The notes under the pieces: generated by a model
What the model was told of the DNA's origin: nothing
Seen by the model: only the letters and a program-made list of their open reading frames with translations
Database searches by the model: none
DNA from: Candidatus Berkiella cookevillensis
GTDB taxonomy: Bacteria > Pseudomonadota > Gammaproteobacteria > Berkiellales > Berkiellaceae
NCBI RefSeq assembly: GCF_001431315.2
Contig: NZ_LKHV02000001.1
Coordinates: forward strand, 1,116,001-1,180,000
Length of the DNA: 64,000 nt
Direction: 5' to 3'
In this document: positions 27,554-38,829 of the stretch, piece after piece
Layout of the letters: the number at the start of each line of letters is the position of its first letter
Numbering within the stretch: the stretch's first letter is position 1
Made by a program: the position numbers and the translations under genes

Positions 27554-28531
27554 ATGATTAGTTATATTCTAAGACGATTGATGTACATGGTACCCATTTT
27601 AATAGGCATTAATATTATTATTTTTGCACTCTTTTTTATTGTGAATACACCAGATGATATTGCGCGTATGCATCTTGGGCATAAACATGTCTCTCAAGCG
27701 GATGTGGAAAATTGGAAGCGACACCATGGTTATGATAAGCCGTTGTTTTATGATGCAGAGTCTTCTGGTGTACAACAGTTTACAGAAACAATTTTTTTTC
27801 AGAAATCACTAAAGCTTTTTGTATTTGATTTTGGTCGCTCTGATTCAGGTCGTGACATAAGTACTGACATTATGCAACGTATGTGGCCTAGCCTTGCAAT
27901 TGCCATACCGTCATTAATATTAGGTTTATTGATTAATATTAGCTTTGCCTTGTTAATCGTCTTTTTTAGAGGTAGCTATCTGGATACTTTGGGCATTATT
28001 ATATGCGTTATGATGATGTCTGTATCTTTGTTATTTTACATTGTGGGTGGCCAATATTTTTTATCAAAAGTACTAAAATGGGTGCCTATTTCTGGATATT
28101 TACCTGATTGGAATTTAGCAAAATTCTTATTCTTGCCTGTTATGATTGGAGTGATTGGTGGTATTGGCTCAGGCACGCGCTGGTATAGAACATTATTTAT
28201 TGAGGAGGTAAATAAAGAATATGTAAAAATGGCGCGCAGCAAAGGCTTATCAGAATTGAGCGTTTTATTTAAGCATGTTTTACCCAATGCATTGATTCCT
28301 ATTTTGACAGGTGTGGTTGTGTTACTGCCTTTACTCTTTATGGGTAGTTTATTAACCGAATCATTTTTTGGTATCCCTGGTTTAGGAAGCTATACTATTG
28401 ATGCTATTCAGCAGCAAGATTTTGCAATTGTTCGTTCTATGGTCTTTTTAGGCGCATTTCTTTATGTCATTGGACTTATATTGACAGATATCTCGTACAC
28501 ACTGGTGGATCCAAGAGTACGTTTTAATTAA
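27554..28531 (+). CDS. Peptide ABC transporter permease (DppB/OppB/YejB family)
   Basis: A 325-residue inner-membrane permease. It opens with the family-typical MISYILRRLMYMVPILIGINIIIFALFF and contains several further hydrophobic helices. The coupling loop EYVKMARSKGLSELSVLFKHVLPNALIPIL (about 215-245) and the end FFGIPGLGSYTIDAIQQQD, then LTDISYTLVDPRVRF are hallmark sequences of the DppB/OppB class. The gap after the binding-protein gene is 22 bp and contains AGAAAGGA-like sequence, so it is in the same operon. It forms the transmembrane pore with the next gene product. Confidence 0.93.
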   Translation: MISYILRRLMYMVPILIGINIIIFALFFIVNTPDDIARMHLGHKHVSQADVENWKRHHGYDKPLFYDAESSGVQQFTETIFFQKSLKLFVFDFGRSDSGRDISTDIMQRMWPSLAIAIPSLILGLLINISFALLIVFFRGSYLDTLGIIICVMMMSVSLLFYIVGGQYFLSKVLKWVPISGYLPDWNLAKFLFLPVMIGVIGGIGSGTRWYRTLFIEEVNKEYVKMARSKGLSELSVLFKHVLPNALIPILTGVVVLLPLLFMGSLLTESFFGIPGLGSYTIDAIQQQDFAIVRSMVFLGAFLYVIGLILTDISYTLVDPRVRFN

Positions 28532-28567
28532 CGACTTTATCCTGAAAGGACGATAACAGGAAAATAT

Positions 28568-29968
28568 ATGAAATGGTTTAGCTTATGGACAGATATTTTG
28601 CTTTATGTACTGATATTCATGCTTTTTGCATTTGTTTATAAAGTATTGAAAAGCCCTGTACTACGTCAGCAAATGAGAAATGTCGTCATGAAACCACTCA
28701 ATTGCATGGCTATTTTTATATTATGTATCTATGTTGCGATTGGTACTTTGGATTCTGTGCATTTTGAGATAACAGATAGCGCAACACAAAAAGAATATCC
28801 CAATAATATTATTAGCCTCTTAGATATTATTTTAAAGCCAGCACTGACGCATTCTGAAAAAACCTATTCTGCTCCTTTTGCAACACATGCCTATACCAAA
28901 GAAAGTGCTATAGATGAGCAGGGTGATATTGTGAGAGAATTTCCACGCTTGCGGTATGGTGGGATTCATTTAGAAAATCCTGATTTAAAAATGCAAGATA
29001 TTAAAAATAGAGTGCAAATTGTTTTTCTGCAATCTTTGATATTAAGCCTTGCATTTTTTGTTGTCTTGTCTGCTTATTTTGCACGAAGACAGAAGTGTAG
29101 TTTTGAAGTTTTTGTGATATCTCTTGGCAGAGGTACACAAGAATTTCCCTTTAAAACTTTTTATTTTTTGTTATTTTTAACACTATTTATCATATTACTT
29201 ATACAAGAGCTTATGCCGTTGTATCACATTTTGGGCACGAGCAAAGTAGGGGAAGATGTTTTTTATCAAAGCATGAAAAGCATTCGCACAGGTCTTATTA
29301 TTGGTACTTTAACTACTTTGATTATGCTGCCATTTGCGACATTACTGGGGGTAATGGCAGGATATTTTCTTGGCTGGATAGATGATGTGATTCAATACAG
29401 CTATACCACCTTAAGTTCAATCCCCGGAGTCTTATTAATTGCAGCCGCTGTTTTAACGCTTCAAGTTGCAATGACAAGAAATGAAGCATGGTTTCAAACC
29501 ATGAGTGAGCGTTCTGATGCTCGTTTATTGGCTCTATGCGTTATTCTTGGCATTACAAGTTGGACAGGGCTTTGTCGGTTGTTGCGTGGTGAGGCTTTAA
29601 AGTTAAGGGAAATTGAGTATGTACAGGCAGCAAGATCGCTTGGTTTAAAGCATTTTTCTATTATCTCCAAACATATTATTCCCAATGTGATGCATATTAT
29701 TCTCATTGCTGTTGCATTGGATTTCAGTGGTCTGGTGCTTGCTGAAGCAGTTTTGTCTTATGTGGGGGTTGGAGTTGATCCGAGCACATACAGTTGGGGC
29801 ACTATGATCAATGGCGCACGATTAGAAATGGCACGTATGCCTATGGTCTGGTGGAGTTTGTGTTCTGCTTTTATCTTTATGTTCATTTTAGTTTTATCTG
29901 CCAATATCTTTTCAGATGCATTAAGAGATGCTTTTGATCCACGTACACAGTTCACGGGGGGCAAATGA
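28568..29968 (+). CDS. Peptide ABC transporter permease (DppC/OppC/YejE family) with long N-terminal extension
   Basis: A 466-residue permease; typical DppC/YejE proteins have about 300-350 residues. The first ~150 residues hold two hydrophobic segments and a polar stretch (residues ~60-140) that do not match the core. The core follows: GEDVFYQSMKSIRTGLIIGTL, the EAA coupling loop EYVQAARSLGLKHFSIISKHIIPNVM, then GLVLAEAVLSYVGVGVDPSTYSWGTMI and the terminal DALRDAFDPRTQF. AAAGGACGATAACAGG upstream supports the ATG at 28568. The stop overlaps the ATPase start by 4 bp (ATGA), which indicates translational coupling. Confidence 0.92.
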   Translation: MKWFSLWTDILLYVLIFMLFAFVYKVLKSPVLRQQMRNVVMKPLNCMAIFILCIYVAIGTLDSVHFEITDSATQKEYPNNIISLLDIILKPALTHSEKTYSAPFATHAYTKESAIDEQGDIVREFPRLRYGGIHLENPDLKMQDIKNRVQIVFLQSLILSLAFFVVLSAYFARRQKCSFEVFVISLGRGTQEFPFKTFYFLLFLTLFIILLIQELMPLYHILGTSKVGEDVFYQSMKSIRTGLIIGTLTTLIMLPFATLLGVMAGYFLGWIDDVIQYSYTTLSSIPGVLLIAAAVLTLQVAMTRNEAWFQTMSERSDARLLALCVILGITSWTGLCRLLRGEALKLREIEYVQAARSLGLKHFSIISKHIIPNVMHIILIAVALDFSGLVLAEAVLSYVGVGVDPSTYSWGTMINGARLEMARMPMVWWSLCSAFIFMFILVLSANIFSDALRDAFDPRTQFTGGK

Positions 29969-32046
29969 AAGCAGAATCTATTTTAAGGCTTAAAAATTTA
30001 CAGGTAAGACTGCGCGTTAAAAATGGTTGGGTTTACGCAGTAGATGGCGTCAATCTTAGCATTAATGCGGGAGAAATATTTGCACTTGTTGGTGAGTCCG
30101 GTTGTGGTAAATCAATGACGGCAATGGCCATTACGCGTTTGTTACCCACTAATGCAAGTATGATGGAAGGTAGTGAGTTATGGTTAGATGACATTCCTTT
30201 GCATCAGCTGTCAGAATATGAGATGAAAAAAATACGCAGCAAAAAAATTGGTTTTATTTTTCAAGATCCAATGGCTTCACTTAATCCTGTTCTGACAATT
30301 GGTGAACAAATCATTGAGGCTATTGCCTATGAATCTAATCATAAACTGAAATACACAGAAATGCGTGAGCAAGCTTACACCTTGCTTTCCCAAGTTCGTA
30401 TTCCTGATCCTAAAAGAATTTTTAAAGAATATCCTCATCAACTCTCAGGAGGCATGAAGCAAAGAGTGGTTATTGCCATGGCATTGGCTAAAAAGCCTGA
30501 CTTGTTAATTGCAGATGAGCCGACCACCGCATTAGATGTGACGACTCAGGCACAAGTACTCCATTTGATTCAATCATTAAATCAAATGCATCATATGGCA
30601 ATACTTTTGATTACCCATGATTTGGGGGTTGTGTCGCAGATGGCTGATAAAGTTGCCGTGATGTATGCGGGTCATATCATTGAGCAATCTTCAGCAGAAA
30701 CCTTTTTTGTGCAAACATTGCATCCTTATAGTCAAAAATTATTAAAAGCGTTACCTGAAAAAACAAATAAAAATGAATCTTTAGCGGTTATTCCTGGACA
30801 AGTTCCTAGTTTAAATAAACCATTTTCCTTATGTAGATTTAAATCTAGATGTTCTGTGCAATTTAAAGCATGTGAAGAATCAATGCCGAACTGGCTCATG
30901 CTGGATAACAAACAGCAAGTGCGTTGTCATTGGTATGATACTGAGCTTCTTAAAAAATATCCTAAAAATTTTAGAATTGATCAATTTAAAAAAGAAGAAA
31001 TGACTGTCAGTATAGATGAGAATTTGTATGAACCTGCAATGGATGAAAAGCCATTTATTGAATTAAGTGGTTTTAAGGTATATTACCCAATTCGAAAAGG
31101 TATTTTTAAAAGAACGGTTGGGCATGTACGTGCAGTAGATGGCATTGCGTTGTCGCTTCATGAAGGACAAACATTAGCGCTAGTTGGTGAGTCCGGTTGT
31201 GGTAAAACTTCGGTGGGTAAAGCAATTATAAGACTGACAGAACCGGAGGGTAAGTTTATTTTTGATGGTATTGATTTCTTAAGGTTGAGTGGCAGTCGAT
31301 TAAGAAAAAAGCGCGCTGATATGCAGATGATTTTTCAAGATCCCTTTTCCTCTATGAATCCAAAAATGCGAGTACATGATATTTTAGAAGAGGGAATGCT
31401 CTCTTTAAAAGTAGGGAGTAATAAACAAGAACGGGAAGATAGAATCAACGTGTTGCTTGAGCAGGTTGGTCTAATGCCCGAGATGAAATGGCGCTATCCT
31501 TTTGAGTTTTCAGGAGGACAAAGACAACGTATTGCCATTGCACGGGCATTAAGTGTAGGGCCAAAATTGATTGTGTGTGATGAGCCAACCAGCGCCTTAG
31601 ATGTTTCTGTGCAAGCACAAATTTTAAATTTACTCAAAAATCTGCAGTATGAACTGGGCATGAGTTATCTTTTTATTACGCATAATTTAAATGTCGTACG
31701 TTATATTGCGCATCATGTTGCTGTTATGTATTTAGGAAAAATTGTTGAATATGGCACTGTCGATAAGGTTCTAAATCAGCCAAAGCATCCGTATACACAA
31801 GCCTTAATAGATGCTATTCCTTCTATTTCTCACGCTCAAAAAGGTTTTCAACCACCTAAAGGCGAGATTCCTTCTGCCCTCAATCCTCCCCAAGGCTGCC
31901 ATTTTGCTCCGCGTTGTCCTCATAAAATGAGTATTTGTGAAAGCGCATATCCAGGCGAATATAATCCAGATCATAAACAGATGGTTAGGTGTTATTTGTA
32001 TGAAAATGAGGCTATAGCAGAGAAAACAAATGGTCAGTCAGTCTAG
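29965..32046 (+). CDS. Peptide ABC transporter ATPase with two fused ABC domains (YejF/DppD-DppF type)
   Basis: A 693-residue protein carrying two complete ABC cassettes. Domain 1: [11 protein letters not shown] Walker A (about 44-54), [10 protein letters not shown] signature, [14 protein letters not shown]. Domain 2: [11 protein letters not shown] (about 409), [30 protein letters not shown]. Each is followed by the Cys-containing oligopeptide/dipeptide transporter C-terminal domain ([28 protein letters not shown]), which in relatives can bind a cluster. Fusion of both ATPases is as in YejF and GsiA. It is the last gene of the transporter operon and energises import through the two permeases. 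A 157-bp gap with no obvious terminator precedes the transposase gene. Confidence 0.94.
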   Translation: MKAESILRLKNLQVRLRVKNGWVYAVDGVNLSINAGEIFALVGESGCGKSMTAMAITRLLPTNASMMEGSELWLDDIPLHQLSEYEMKKIRSKKIGFIFQDPMASLNPVLTIGEQIIEAIAYESNHKLKYTEMREQAYTLLSQVRIPDPKRIFKEYPHQLSGGMKQRVVIAMALAKKPDLLIADEPTTALDVTTQAQVLHLIQSLNQMHHMAILLITHDLGVVSQMADKVAVMYAGHIIEQSSAETFFVQTLHPYSQKLLKALPEKTNKNESLAVIPGQVPSLNKPFSLCRFKSRCSVQFKACEESMPNWLMLDNKQQVRCHWYDTELLKKYPKNFRIDQFKKEEMTVSIDENLYEPAMDEKPFIELSGFKVYYPIRKGIFKRTVGHVRAVDGIALSLHEGQTLALVGESGCGKTSVGKAIIRLTEPEGKFIFDGIDFLRLSGSRLRKKRADMQMIFQDPFSSMNPKMRVHDILEEGMLSLKVGSNKQEREDRINVLLEQVGLMPEMKWRYPFEFSGGQRQRIAIARALSVGPKLIVCDEPTSALDVSVQAQILNLLKNLQYELGMSYLFITHNLNVVRYIAHHVAVMYLGKIVEYGTVDKVLNQPKHPYTQALIDAIPSISHAQKGFQPPKGEIPSALNPPQGCHFAPRCPHKMSICESAYPGEYNPDHKQMVRCYLYENEAIAEKTNGQSV

Positions 32047-32203
32047 ATATATTCTTAAAAAAATATTAGCAGCTGGCTAAGGTGTCAGGAAGTATAATTA
32101 AGTAGATATATTCGCATAAAAATCAGGACAGCCACATTAAGTTGCTTTACCCAAAATTTTTGAGCTAGAATTCCTTTCAGTAATAGGGATATTTTATTAA
32201 GTT
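32047..32203. other. Gap between peptide transporter operon and transposase gene
   Basis: 157 AT-rich bases. The only structure seen is the AGGACAGCCA repeat at 32125-32134, whose inverted partner lies beyond the transposase gene. I see no clear terminator for the transporter operon. Confidence 0.4.
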
Positions 32204-33366
32204 ATGACTTTAGCTCGCTCAGAACAAATAGATTTGAATGCAACGCCGTATTATCACGTCATGAATCGCTGTGTGCGTCGCAGCTTTTTGTGCGGTTTTG
32301 ATGAGCTAACACAGAAAGATTATTCTCACCGTAAAGCGTGGATTGTCAATCGATTAAAATATCTAACAGATATCTTTGCCATCAAAATCTGTGCCTATGC
32401 CATCATGAGCAATCATTATCATGTTGTTTTGTATGTAGAAGATAAAGTGGCTGAGAATTGGTCAGAAGCAGAAATCATCCGTCGTTGGGCTTCTATTTTC
32501 CCCAAAGACGCTCAAGAAAATAAGCACTTAAAACAGAAGATTCAGCTTTGGAAAGAGCGTTTGACAAGCATCAGCTGGTTTATGCGTTGTTTAAATGAAC
32601 GAATCGCACGCGATGTAAATGAAGAGGATGATACTGCTGGACGATTCTGGGAAGGGCGTTTTAAGTCCCAAGCTTTATTAGATGAAGGCGCATTGTTGAG
32701 TGCAATGGTTTATGTTGATTTAAATCCAGTGAGAGCTGTGATTACAGAAACGCCTGAAGAATCAGAATTTACTTCCATTTATGAGCGCATTCAGCATATT
32801 TCTAAGCAATTAAAAATCAATCAGCCAAAATCAATTAAACAGCTTAAGCGCGAAAAAGTAGATATATATAATAGCCTCGCCCAACCCAAGTTCTTAGTGC
32901 CTTTTACAAACATCGCAACGAATCATTCACATGCCATTGATTTTAAACTTATTGATTATCTAGAGCTTGTGGATTATACAGGCAGAGTGATTCGGGATGA
33001 TAAAAAAGCGGGTTCTATTCCAGAACATCTAGCGCCCATTTTAAGCAGATTGCAATTCGAACCCATGAATTGGATATCTTTAGTTAAAAATTTAGCTAAA
33101 AGTTTTTCTCATGCAGTGGGGAGTGAAATCTTACTGCTTAATTTTGCTAAAGGGAGAAAGAAAGCTTTAAAAGGTATTACTCAAGCAAAGAAAATATACA
33201 ATAATCCTCAAGCGATAGCTTAACTCCTCACTTTATACAATCACTCAATTTCTAATAGAAAAAACAGCCTATTTTACCTTTTCTGAAACTTAATTAATTT
33301 GTATATCAGAATTGTATGATTGTTTTGATAAATAATTTTATTGTAATTAATATTTATGGCTGTCCT
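32125..33366 (+). mobile_element. Candidate insertion element around the REP-type transposase, ends AGGACAGCCA
   Basis: aggacagcca (32125-32134) upstream and tggctgtcct (33357-33366) downstream are exact inverted copies flanking the single transposase gene, about 1.24 kb apart. IS200/REP-type elements usually have subterminal hairpins instead of classical inverted repeats, so these could be recognition sites and not true ends. No clear target duplication is visible. Confidence 0.45.
32204..33223 (+). CDS. IS200-like / REP-associated transposase family protein (Y1_Tnp, HUH)
   Basis: A 339-residue protein with the HUH motif (His71-Tyr72-His73 in MSNHYHVVL), preceded by the typical ATPYYHVMNRCV. 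The downstream GRFWEGRFKSQALLDE and YVDLNPVRA match the Transposase_17/REP-associated class. In the helix that usually bears the nucleophilic Tyr, I read LNERIARDVN with no obvious Tyr, so catalytic competence is uncertain. It stands alone between the peptide transporter and xseA, with no partner gene. Such proteins are thought to move or maintain REP-like palindromes, which are abundant in this window; a link to the CCCGCGG palindromes is inference. Confidence 0.85.
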   Translation: MTLARSEQIDLNATPYYHVMNRCVRRSFLCGFDELTQKDYSHRKAWIVNRLKYLTDIFAIKICAYAIMSNHYHVVLYVEDKVAENWSEAEIIRRWASIFPKDAQENKHLKQKIQLWKERLTSISWFMRCLNERIARDVNEEDDTAGRFWEGRFKSQALLDEGALLSAMVYVDLNPVRAVITETPEESEFTSIYERIQHISKQLKINQPKSIKQLKREKVDIYNSLAQPKFLVPFTNIATNHSHAIDFKLIDYLELVDYTGRVIRDDKKAGSIPEHLAPILSRLQFEPMNWISLVKNLAKSFSHAVGSEILLLNFAKGRKKALKGITQAKKIYNNPQAIA

Positions 33367-33579
33367 ATTATATATGGATGTCCTGAATATACTGAATATA
33401 GTTCCTCCGCTCGTTGCGGAAAGTGTTATTCGTAGAATGAATGAAAATAATCATTATCGTCCAGAAGCAATCATAAAACTGAGTGAATTTCGTGTTTTGG
33501 AAGAAAACAATGCAATTGAACATTATTCTAATCCGCACGTGATGCAATTTGGGATTCATTACAGCAACCTACAAATAAA

Positions 33580-33720
33580 ATGGCTAAAGTACTGCGCTTT
33601 AGTAAGTCTCAGTCCTCTTCAAGTACAGAGCCTCGTCCTGAACAGCCCCTACAGTCACAGTCAGAAGTGTATCGACAAAAATTAAGGAGAGCTAAAATCA
33701 ATCATTCATCAGCTTTATAA
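33580..33720 (+). CDS. Possible 46-residue Ser/Gln/Arg-rich peptide
   Basis: An ATG at 33580 opens a 46-codon frame rich in Ser, Gln and Pro, then basic (VYRQKLRRAKI). It ends 23 bp inside the 3' end of the convergent xseA. The composition looks protein-like, but I see no ribosome-binding site and no homologue comes to mind. It could be the remnant of a larger gene broken by the neighbouring transposase element. Confidence 0.25.
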   Translation: MAKVLRFSKSQSSSSTEPRPEQPLQSQSEVYRQKLRRAKINHSSAL

Positions 33721-35056
33721 TTTTACTTTTGATTTTTCCGTCATTCACTTTTGTGATGATGATTTGGTCAGTGTGTAAATTCTTAATAGAATGAATATTT
33801 TTATTGTTCTCGTCAGCTGTAATTGAAAAACCTCTTTTCATGGTGGTCAATGGGCTTAATGAATTTAAGAGTTCGCAGTATTGAAGCATTTGTTTTTCTT
33901 TTTGGCTAATCTGATGTTGGATGAGATAGCGCATTGATTTTTCTTGATTCGCTATCTTTTCCAATAAGGTCTGAATGAGCCGAATGGGAGCATGATGAAG
34001 TAATGCGCGATCTAATGTATTCATTTTGTTTTGCGCTTGTTGTAGACATGTTTGCAATGCGTTTTGCAAATGTCTTGTATAATGTTTTAATTTTTCAATA
34101 TTATTTTCAATTTTGTTTTTAGGATGAACCAGTCTTTTTTCCATCCCATCTAGTTTCATATAGGAAAAATCGATCATGCGTTGCATTGCGCGTACCAAGC
34201 TTCTCTCTTTTTCTTCTAAAGAGGCGATGAGTTCTTGTTGATCGGGTGTGATAAATTGAGCCGCAGCCGTAGGGGTAGGTGCTCGTAAATCTGCAACAAA
34301 GTCTGCAATGCTGAAATCCATTTCATGACCGATGCCGGTGACGAGTGGTATTGTGCTTTCAAATATTGCTTTTGCAACAATTTCCTCATTAAAGCCCCAG
34401 AGATCTTCTAGGCTGCCACCACCTCTTGCAAGAATCAATACATCTGCTTGTTGATGGCTATTGGCTAAACGAATGGCGTGCGCAATTTCAGTAGCACATG
34501 TCTTTCCTTGTACTTGAGTGGGGTAAAGAGTAATCGGGGCAATAGGATAGCGCTGTTTGAGTATTCTTAAAATATCTTGTAAGGCATCTCCTGTTGGAGA
34601 GCTGATAATACCAATATGTTTAGGGAAACGAGGGATGGGTTTTTTATGGCTTTGATCAAACCAGCCCAGTGTTTGTAACTTTAGCTTTAGGGCTTCATAG
34701 GCTTGTTGGAGTTGACCTTCGCCCCATAGGGTCATTTTGCTAGCAATGAGTTGGTAATCGCCTCTATCCGTATACAGACTCAGTGTACCTTCAACTAAAA
34801 CTTCAATACCATCTTTTATGTTAAAGTTGATGCCTCTTTGTTGGCCTTTAAACATGGCACATCGGATCTGTGCAGATTCATCCTTTAGCGTAAAATAGAG
34901 ATGTCCAGAACGTGGTTGTACTAGGTTTGAAATTTCCCCTTTAACCCAAATTTTTGAAAAATTTGCTTCAAGCATGGACTTAACTAAATTATTTAAGTCT
35001 TTTACAGCAAATATTTCTTCAATAAGGGGAGAATCTGTTTCCGTGTAATGCTGCAT
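33698..35056 (-). CDS. xseA: Exodeoxyribonuclease VII large subunit
   Basis: Catalytic subunit of ExoVII, which degrades single-stranded DNA in both directions to short oligonucleotides and acts in repair. N-terminal OB-fold: FAVKDLNNLVKSMLEANFSKIWVKGEISNL, with SGHLYFTLKDESAQIRCAMF. The catalytic domain has IGIISSPTGDALQDIL, LILARGGGSLEDLWGFNEE, GIGHEMDFSIADFVADLRAPTPTAAA. The remainder is a long coiled coil that binds the small subunit XseB, which is not in this window. Length of 452 matches the family. It is divergent from guaB, the gene order seen in E. coli and many gammaproteobacteria. Confidence 0.96.
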   Translation of the reverse strand: MQHYTETDSPLIEEIFAVKDLNNLVKSMLEANFSKIWVKGEISNLVQPRSGHLYFTLKDESAQIRCAMFKGQQRGINFNIKDGIEVLVEGTLSLYTDRGDYQLIASKMTLWGEGQLQQAYEALKLKLQTLGWFDQSHKKPIPRFPKHIGIISSPTGDALQDILRILKQRYPIAPITLYPTQVQGKTCATEIAHAIRLANSHQQADVLILARGGGSLEDLWGFNEEIVAKAIFESTIPLVTGIGHEMDFSIADFVADLRAPTPTAAAQFITPDQQELIASLEEKERSLVRAMQRMIDFSYMKLDGMEKRLVHPKNKIENNIEKLKHYTRHLQNALQTCLQQAQNKMNTLDRALLHHAPIRLIQTLLEKIANQEKSMRYLIQHQISQKEKQMLQYCELLNSLSPLTTMKRGFSITADENNKNIHSIKNLHTDQIIITKVNDGKIKSKIIKLMND

Positions 35057-35082
35057 ATCTTTAATTCTTCATAATTTTCTAT

Positions 35083-35088
35083 TATAAT
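35083..35088 (+). promoter_or_regulatory. Likely -10 box of the guaB-guaA promoter
   Basis: A consensus TATAAT lies 50 bp before the guaB start codon, in the gap between the divergent xseA and guaB genes. No good -35 hexamer is visible at the expected spacing. Confidence 0.4.
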
Positions 35089-35126
35089 GCTTGGTTAATT
35101 TTTTGAAGTGAACCCATCATTTTTGA

Positions 35127-36611
<1,485 letters not shown>

Positions 36612-36628
36612 CATTAAGCGGTACCATA

Positions 36629-38176
36629 ATGAAAGATTTACGTGAAAACAAAATATTAATTTTAGACTTTGGATCGCAGTATACGCAGTTGATTGCACGA
36701 AGAGTGCGGGAGACAGGCGTATATTGTGAGATCAAAGCATATGATTGTGATGACAATGATATTGTTCAATTTAATCCCAAAGGTATCATTTTATCTGGTG
36801 GGCCAGATTCTGTATTTGAAGAAAATGCACCTCGCATACCGCAGATCGTTTTTGATTTAAAATGCCCAATTTTAGGTATTTGCTATGGTATGCATGCTTT
36901 GACTCTGCAATTAGGGGGTACAGTAGAAGGTGCTTTAAAGCGTGAATTTGGCCGTCAAACCATCACTTTAGAAGGCAGCAGCGATTTACTCAGTGAATTA
37001 TCTTCTTTAGAAGTATGGATGTCACATGGCGATCACGTGACAGAACTTCCCAAGGGTTTTCATGTGATTGCAAAGACAGATAATGCACCCATTTGTGCAA
37101 TTGCAGATGAGTCTAGACAATATTACGCTCTTCAATTTCATCCAGAGGTAACGCACACTGTTGTAGGGCATTTAATTTTAGAGCGATTTGTACATCGTAT
37201 TTGTCAATGTAATGCGGATTGGACACCGCTGAATATCATTGAGTCATTGGTTGATAATCTGCAAAAGCAAGTAGGGAATGATAAAGTCCTATTAGGTCTT
37301 TCTGGAGGAGTTGATTCTTCTGTTGTTGCTGCTTTATGTCATAAAGCGATTGGCAAGAAACTCGTTTGTGTGTTTGTTGATCATGGATTATTGCGCCTTA
37401 ATGAAGCAGATCAAGTGCTAACCACCTTTAAAGAACATTTTGATATCGATATCATTTATGTTAAAGCGAAAGACATATTCTTTGAAGCACTCAAAGGTGT
37501 GTCTGATCCTGAAGAGAAGCGTAAAGTCATTGGTGAAACCTTTGTTCGTATTTTTGAAAATGAAGCGAAAAAAATACCAGAGGTGAAATGGTTAGCACAA
37601 GGTACGATTTATCCTGATGTAATTGAGTCTAACGGTACTTCTACTAAGAAGGCGCAGGTCATTAAGTCGCATCATAATGTTGGTGGTTTGCCAGAGAGAA
37701 TGAATTTAAAACTCTGCGAACCTATTCGTATGTTATTTAAAGACGAAGTACGTAAAATTGGCTTAGCATTGGGCTTGCCTAAACCGATGATTCAACGTCA
37801 TCCTTTCCCGGGGCCTGGATTAGGGGTGCGGATTTTAGGTGAAATTCATGCTGAATATGTTGAAATATTACAACGTGCAGATGCTATCTTCATTGAATGT
37901 CTACATGAATTTAATTACTACGATAAAGTTTCACAAGCCTTTGCCGTATTCTTACCTGTAAGAACAGTTGGCGTTATGGGTGATCAGCGTCGTTATGAAT
38001 ATGTGGTAACACTCCGAGCGGTTGAAACCACAGATTTTATGACTGCAAAATGGGCTGAATTGCCATATGCTCTGTTAGAGCAGGCTTCAAGACGTATCAT
38101 CAATGAAGTGAAAGGTATTGCACGTGTAACCTATGATATTTCAAGTAAGCCACCGGCAACGATTGAATGGGAGTAG
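36629..38176 (+). CDS. guaA: GMP synthase (glutamine-hydrolysing)
   Basis: Amination of XMP to GMP with glutamine and ATP. The class-I glutaminase domain comes first: [18 protein letters not shown] (nucleophile Cys near residue 89) and [10 protein letters not shown] (catalytic His/Glu). The ATP-pyrophosphatase P-loop [12 protein letters not shown] follows (about 219-230), then the C-terminal dimerisation domain ending in [10 protein letters not shown]. 515 residues, close to the E. coli length. It is the second gene of guaBA. Downstream lies a ~92-bp dispersed repeat. Confidence 0.97.
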   Translation: MKDLRENKILILDFGSQYTQLIARRVRETGVYCEIKAYDCDDNDIVQFNPKGIILSGGPDSVFEENAPRIPQIVFDLKCPILGICYGMHALTLQLGGTVEGALKREFGRQTITLEGSSDLLSELSSLEVWMSHGDHVTELPKGFHVIAKTDNAPICAIADESRQYYALQFHPEVTHTVVGHLILERFVHRICQCNADWTPLNIIESLVDNLQKQVGNDKVLLGLSGGVDSSVVAALCHKAIGKKLVCVFVDHGLLRLNEADQVLTTFKEHFDIDIIYVKAKDIFFEALKGVSDPEEKRKVIGETFVRIFENEAKKIPEVKWLAQGTIYPDVIESNGTSTKKAQVIKSHHNVGGLPERMNLKLCEPIRMLFKDEVRKIGLALGLPKPMIQRHPFPGPGLGVRILGEIHAEYVEILQRADAIFIECLHEFNYYDKVSQAFAVFLPVRTVGVMGDQRRYEYVVTLRAVETTDFMTAKWAELPYALLEQASRRIINEVKGIARVTYDISSKPPATIEWE

Positions 38177-38201
38177 TTTGGATTTTCTAGATATTTTTTT
38201 A

Positions 38202-38293
38202 CTGTCATCCCAGAATTTTACGAAGCAAAATATCTGGGATCCACAGGGGTAGCCCGAAGGGCTACTGGATGTCAGCCTTCGCCGGCATGACCA
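38202..38293 (+). repeat. ~92-bp dispersed repeat, uninterrupted copy
   Basis: Starts CTGTCATCCCAGAATTTTAC and ends GCCTTCGCCGGCATGACCA, so the two ends are themselves roughly inverted (TGTCATCC and GGCATGACC). The middle GTAGCCCGAAGGGCTAC is a strong hairpin. The reverse-complement copy near fabI (23726-23744 plus 24124-24219) is interrupted by a 379-bp element. It lies between guaA and tadA, and its hairpin could act as a transcription-end structure. Confidence 0.7.
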
Positions 38294-38340
38294 GATAACG
38301 TTAGCTCATAGAACTAAGGTACTCAGCCATTTAAAGATCA

Positions 38341-38829
38341 ATGAAACAACAACTTGAGCAAGATATTTATTGGATGCAACGTGCACTGGAACTCGCAAAA
38401 CAAGGCCAAGCTCAAGGTGAAGTGCCTGTGGGCGCTGTTTTAATTCAAGAAGATACTGAACTTGCTGCTGAGTACAATACGCCTATCTCCCACAATGACC
38501 CGACTTGCCATGCTGAAATGAATGTTATTCGAAAAGCAGCGACTCGACTTCAAAATTATCGATTATTAGACACCACACTCTATGTCACTTTAGAGCCTTG
38601 CTGCATGTGCGCTGGCGCCATTATTCAAGCACGTATTAAGCGAGTTGTTTTTGGGGCTTTTGATTTGAAAGCCGGTGCAAGCGGAAGTGTGATTAATATT
38701 TTATCTATGCCACAGCTGAACCACCACCCTGAAATTGTAGGGGGAATTCTTAAAGAATCATGTGGTTCCTTATTAACTGAATTTTTTAAAAAGAAGCGTT
38801 TGAAGAGGATTGAAAGATGTTGCGACTGA
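38341..38829 (+). CDS. tadA: tRNA adenosine(34) deaminase TadA
   Basis: Deaminates A34 to inosine in the tRNA-Arg(ACG) anticodon, an essential step for reading CGN codons. Zinc-site residues: His57 with catalytic Glu59 in CHAEMN, and Cys87 and Cys90 in LEPCCMCAGAI. WMQRALELAKQGQAQGEVPVGAVL is the typical N-terminus. Length 162, as in relatives. It overlaps purL by 13 bp, so the two genes are translationally coupled. The tadA-purL neighbourhood is common in gammaproteobacteria. Confidence 0.95.
   Translation: MKQQLEQDIYWMQRALELAKQGQAQGEVPVGAVLIQEDTELAAEYNTPISHNDPTCHAEMNVIRKAATRLQNYRLLDTTLYVTLEPCCMCAGAIIQARIKRVVFGAFDLKAGASGSVINILSMPQLNHHPEIVGGILKESCGSLLTEFFKKKRLKRIERCCD

Noticed and set aside
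33356-33685. 109-codon plus-strand frame after the transposase
   Set aside because: It begins at the inverted repeat of the transposase element, has no ribosome-binding site and its second half has an implausible composition. The alternative frame at 33580 looks more protein-like.
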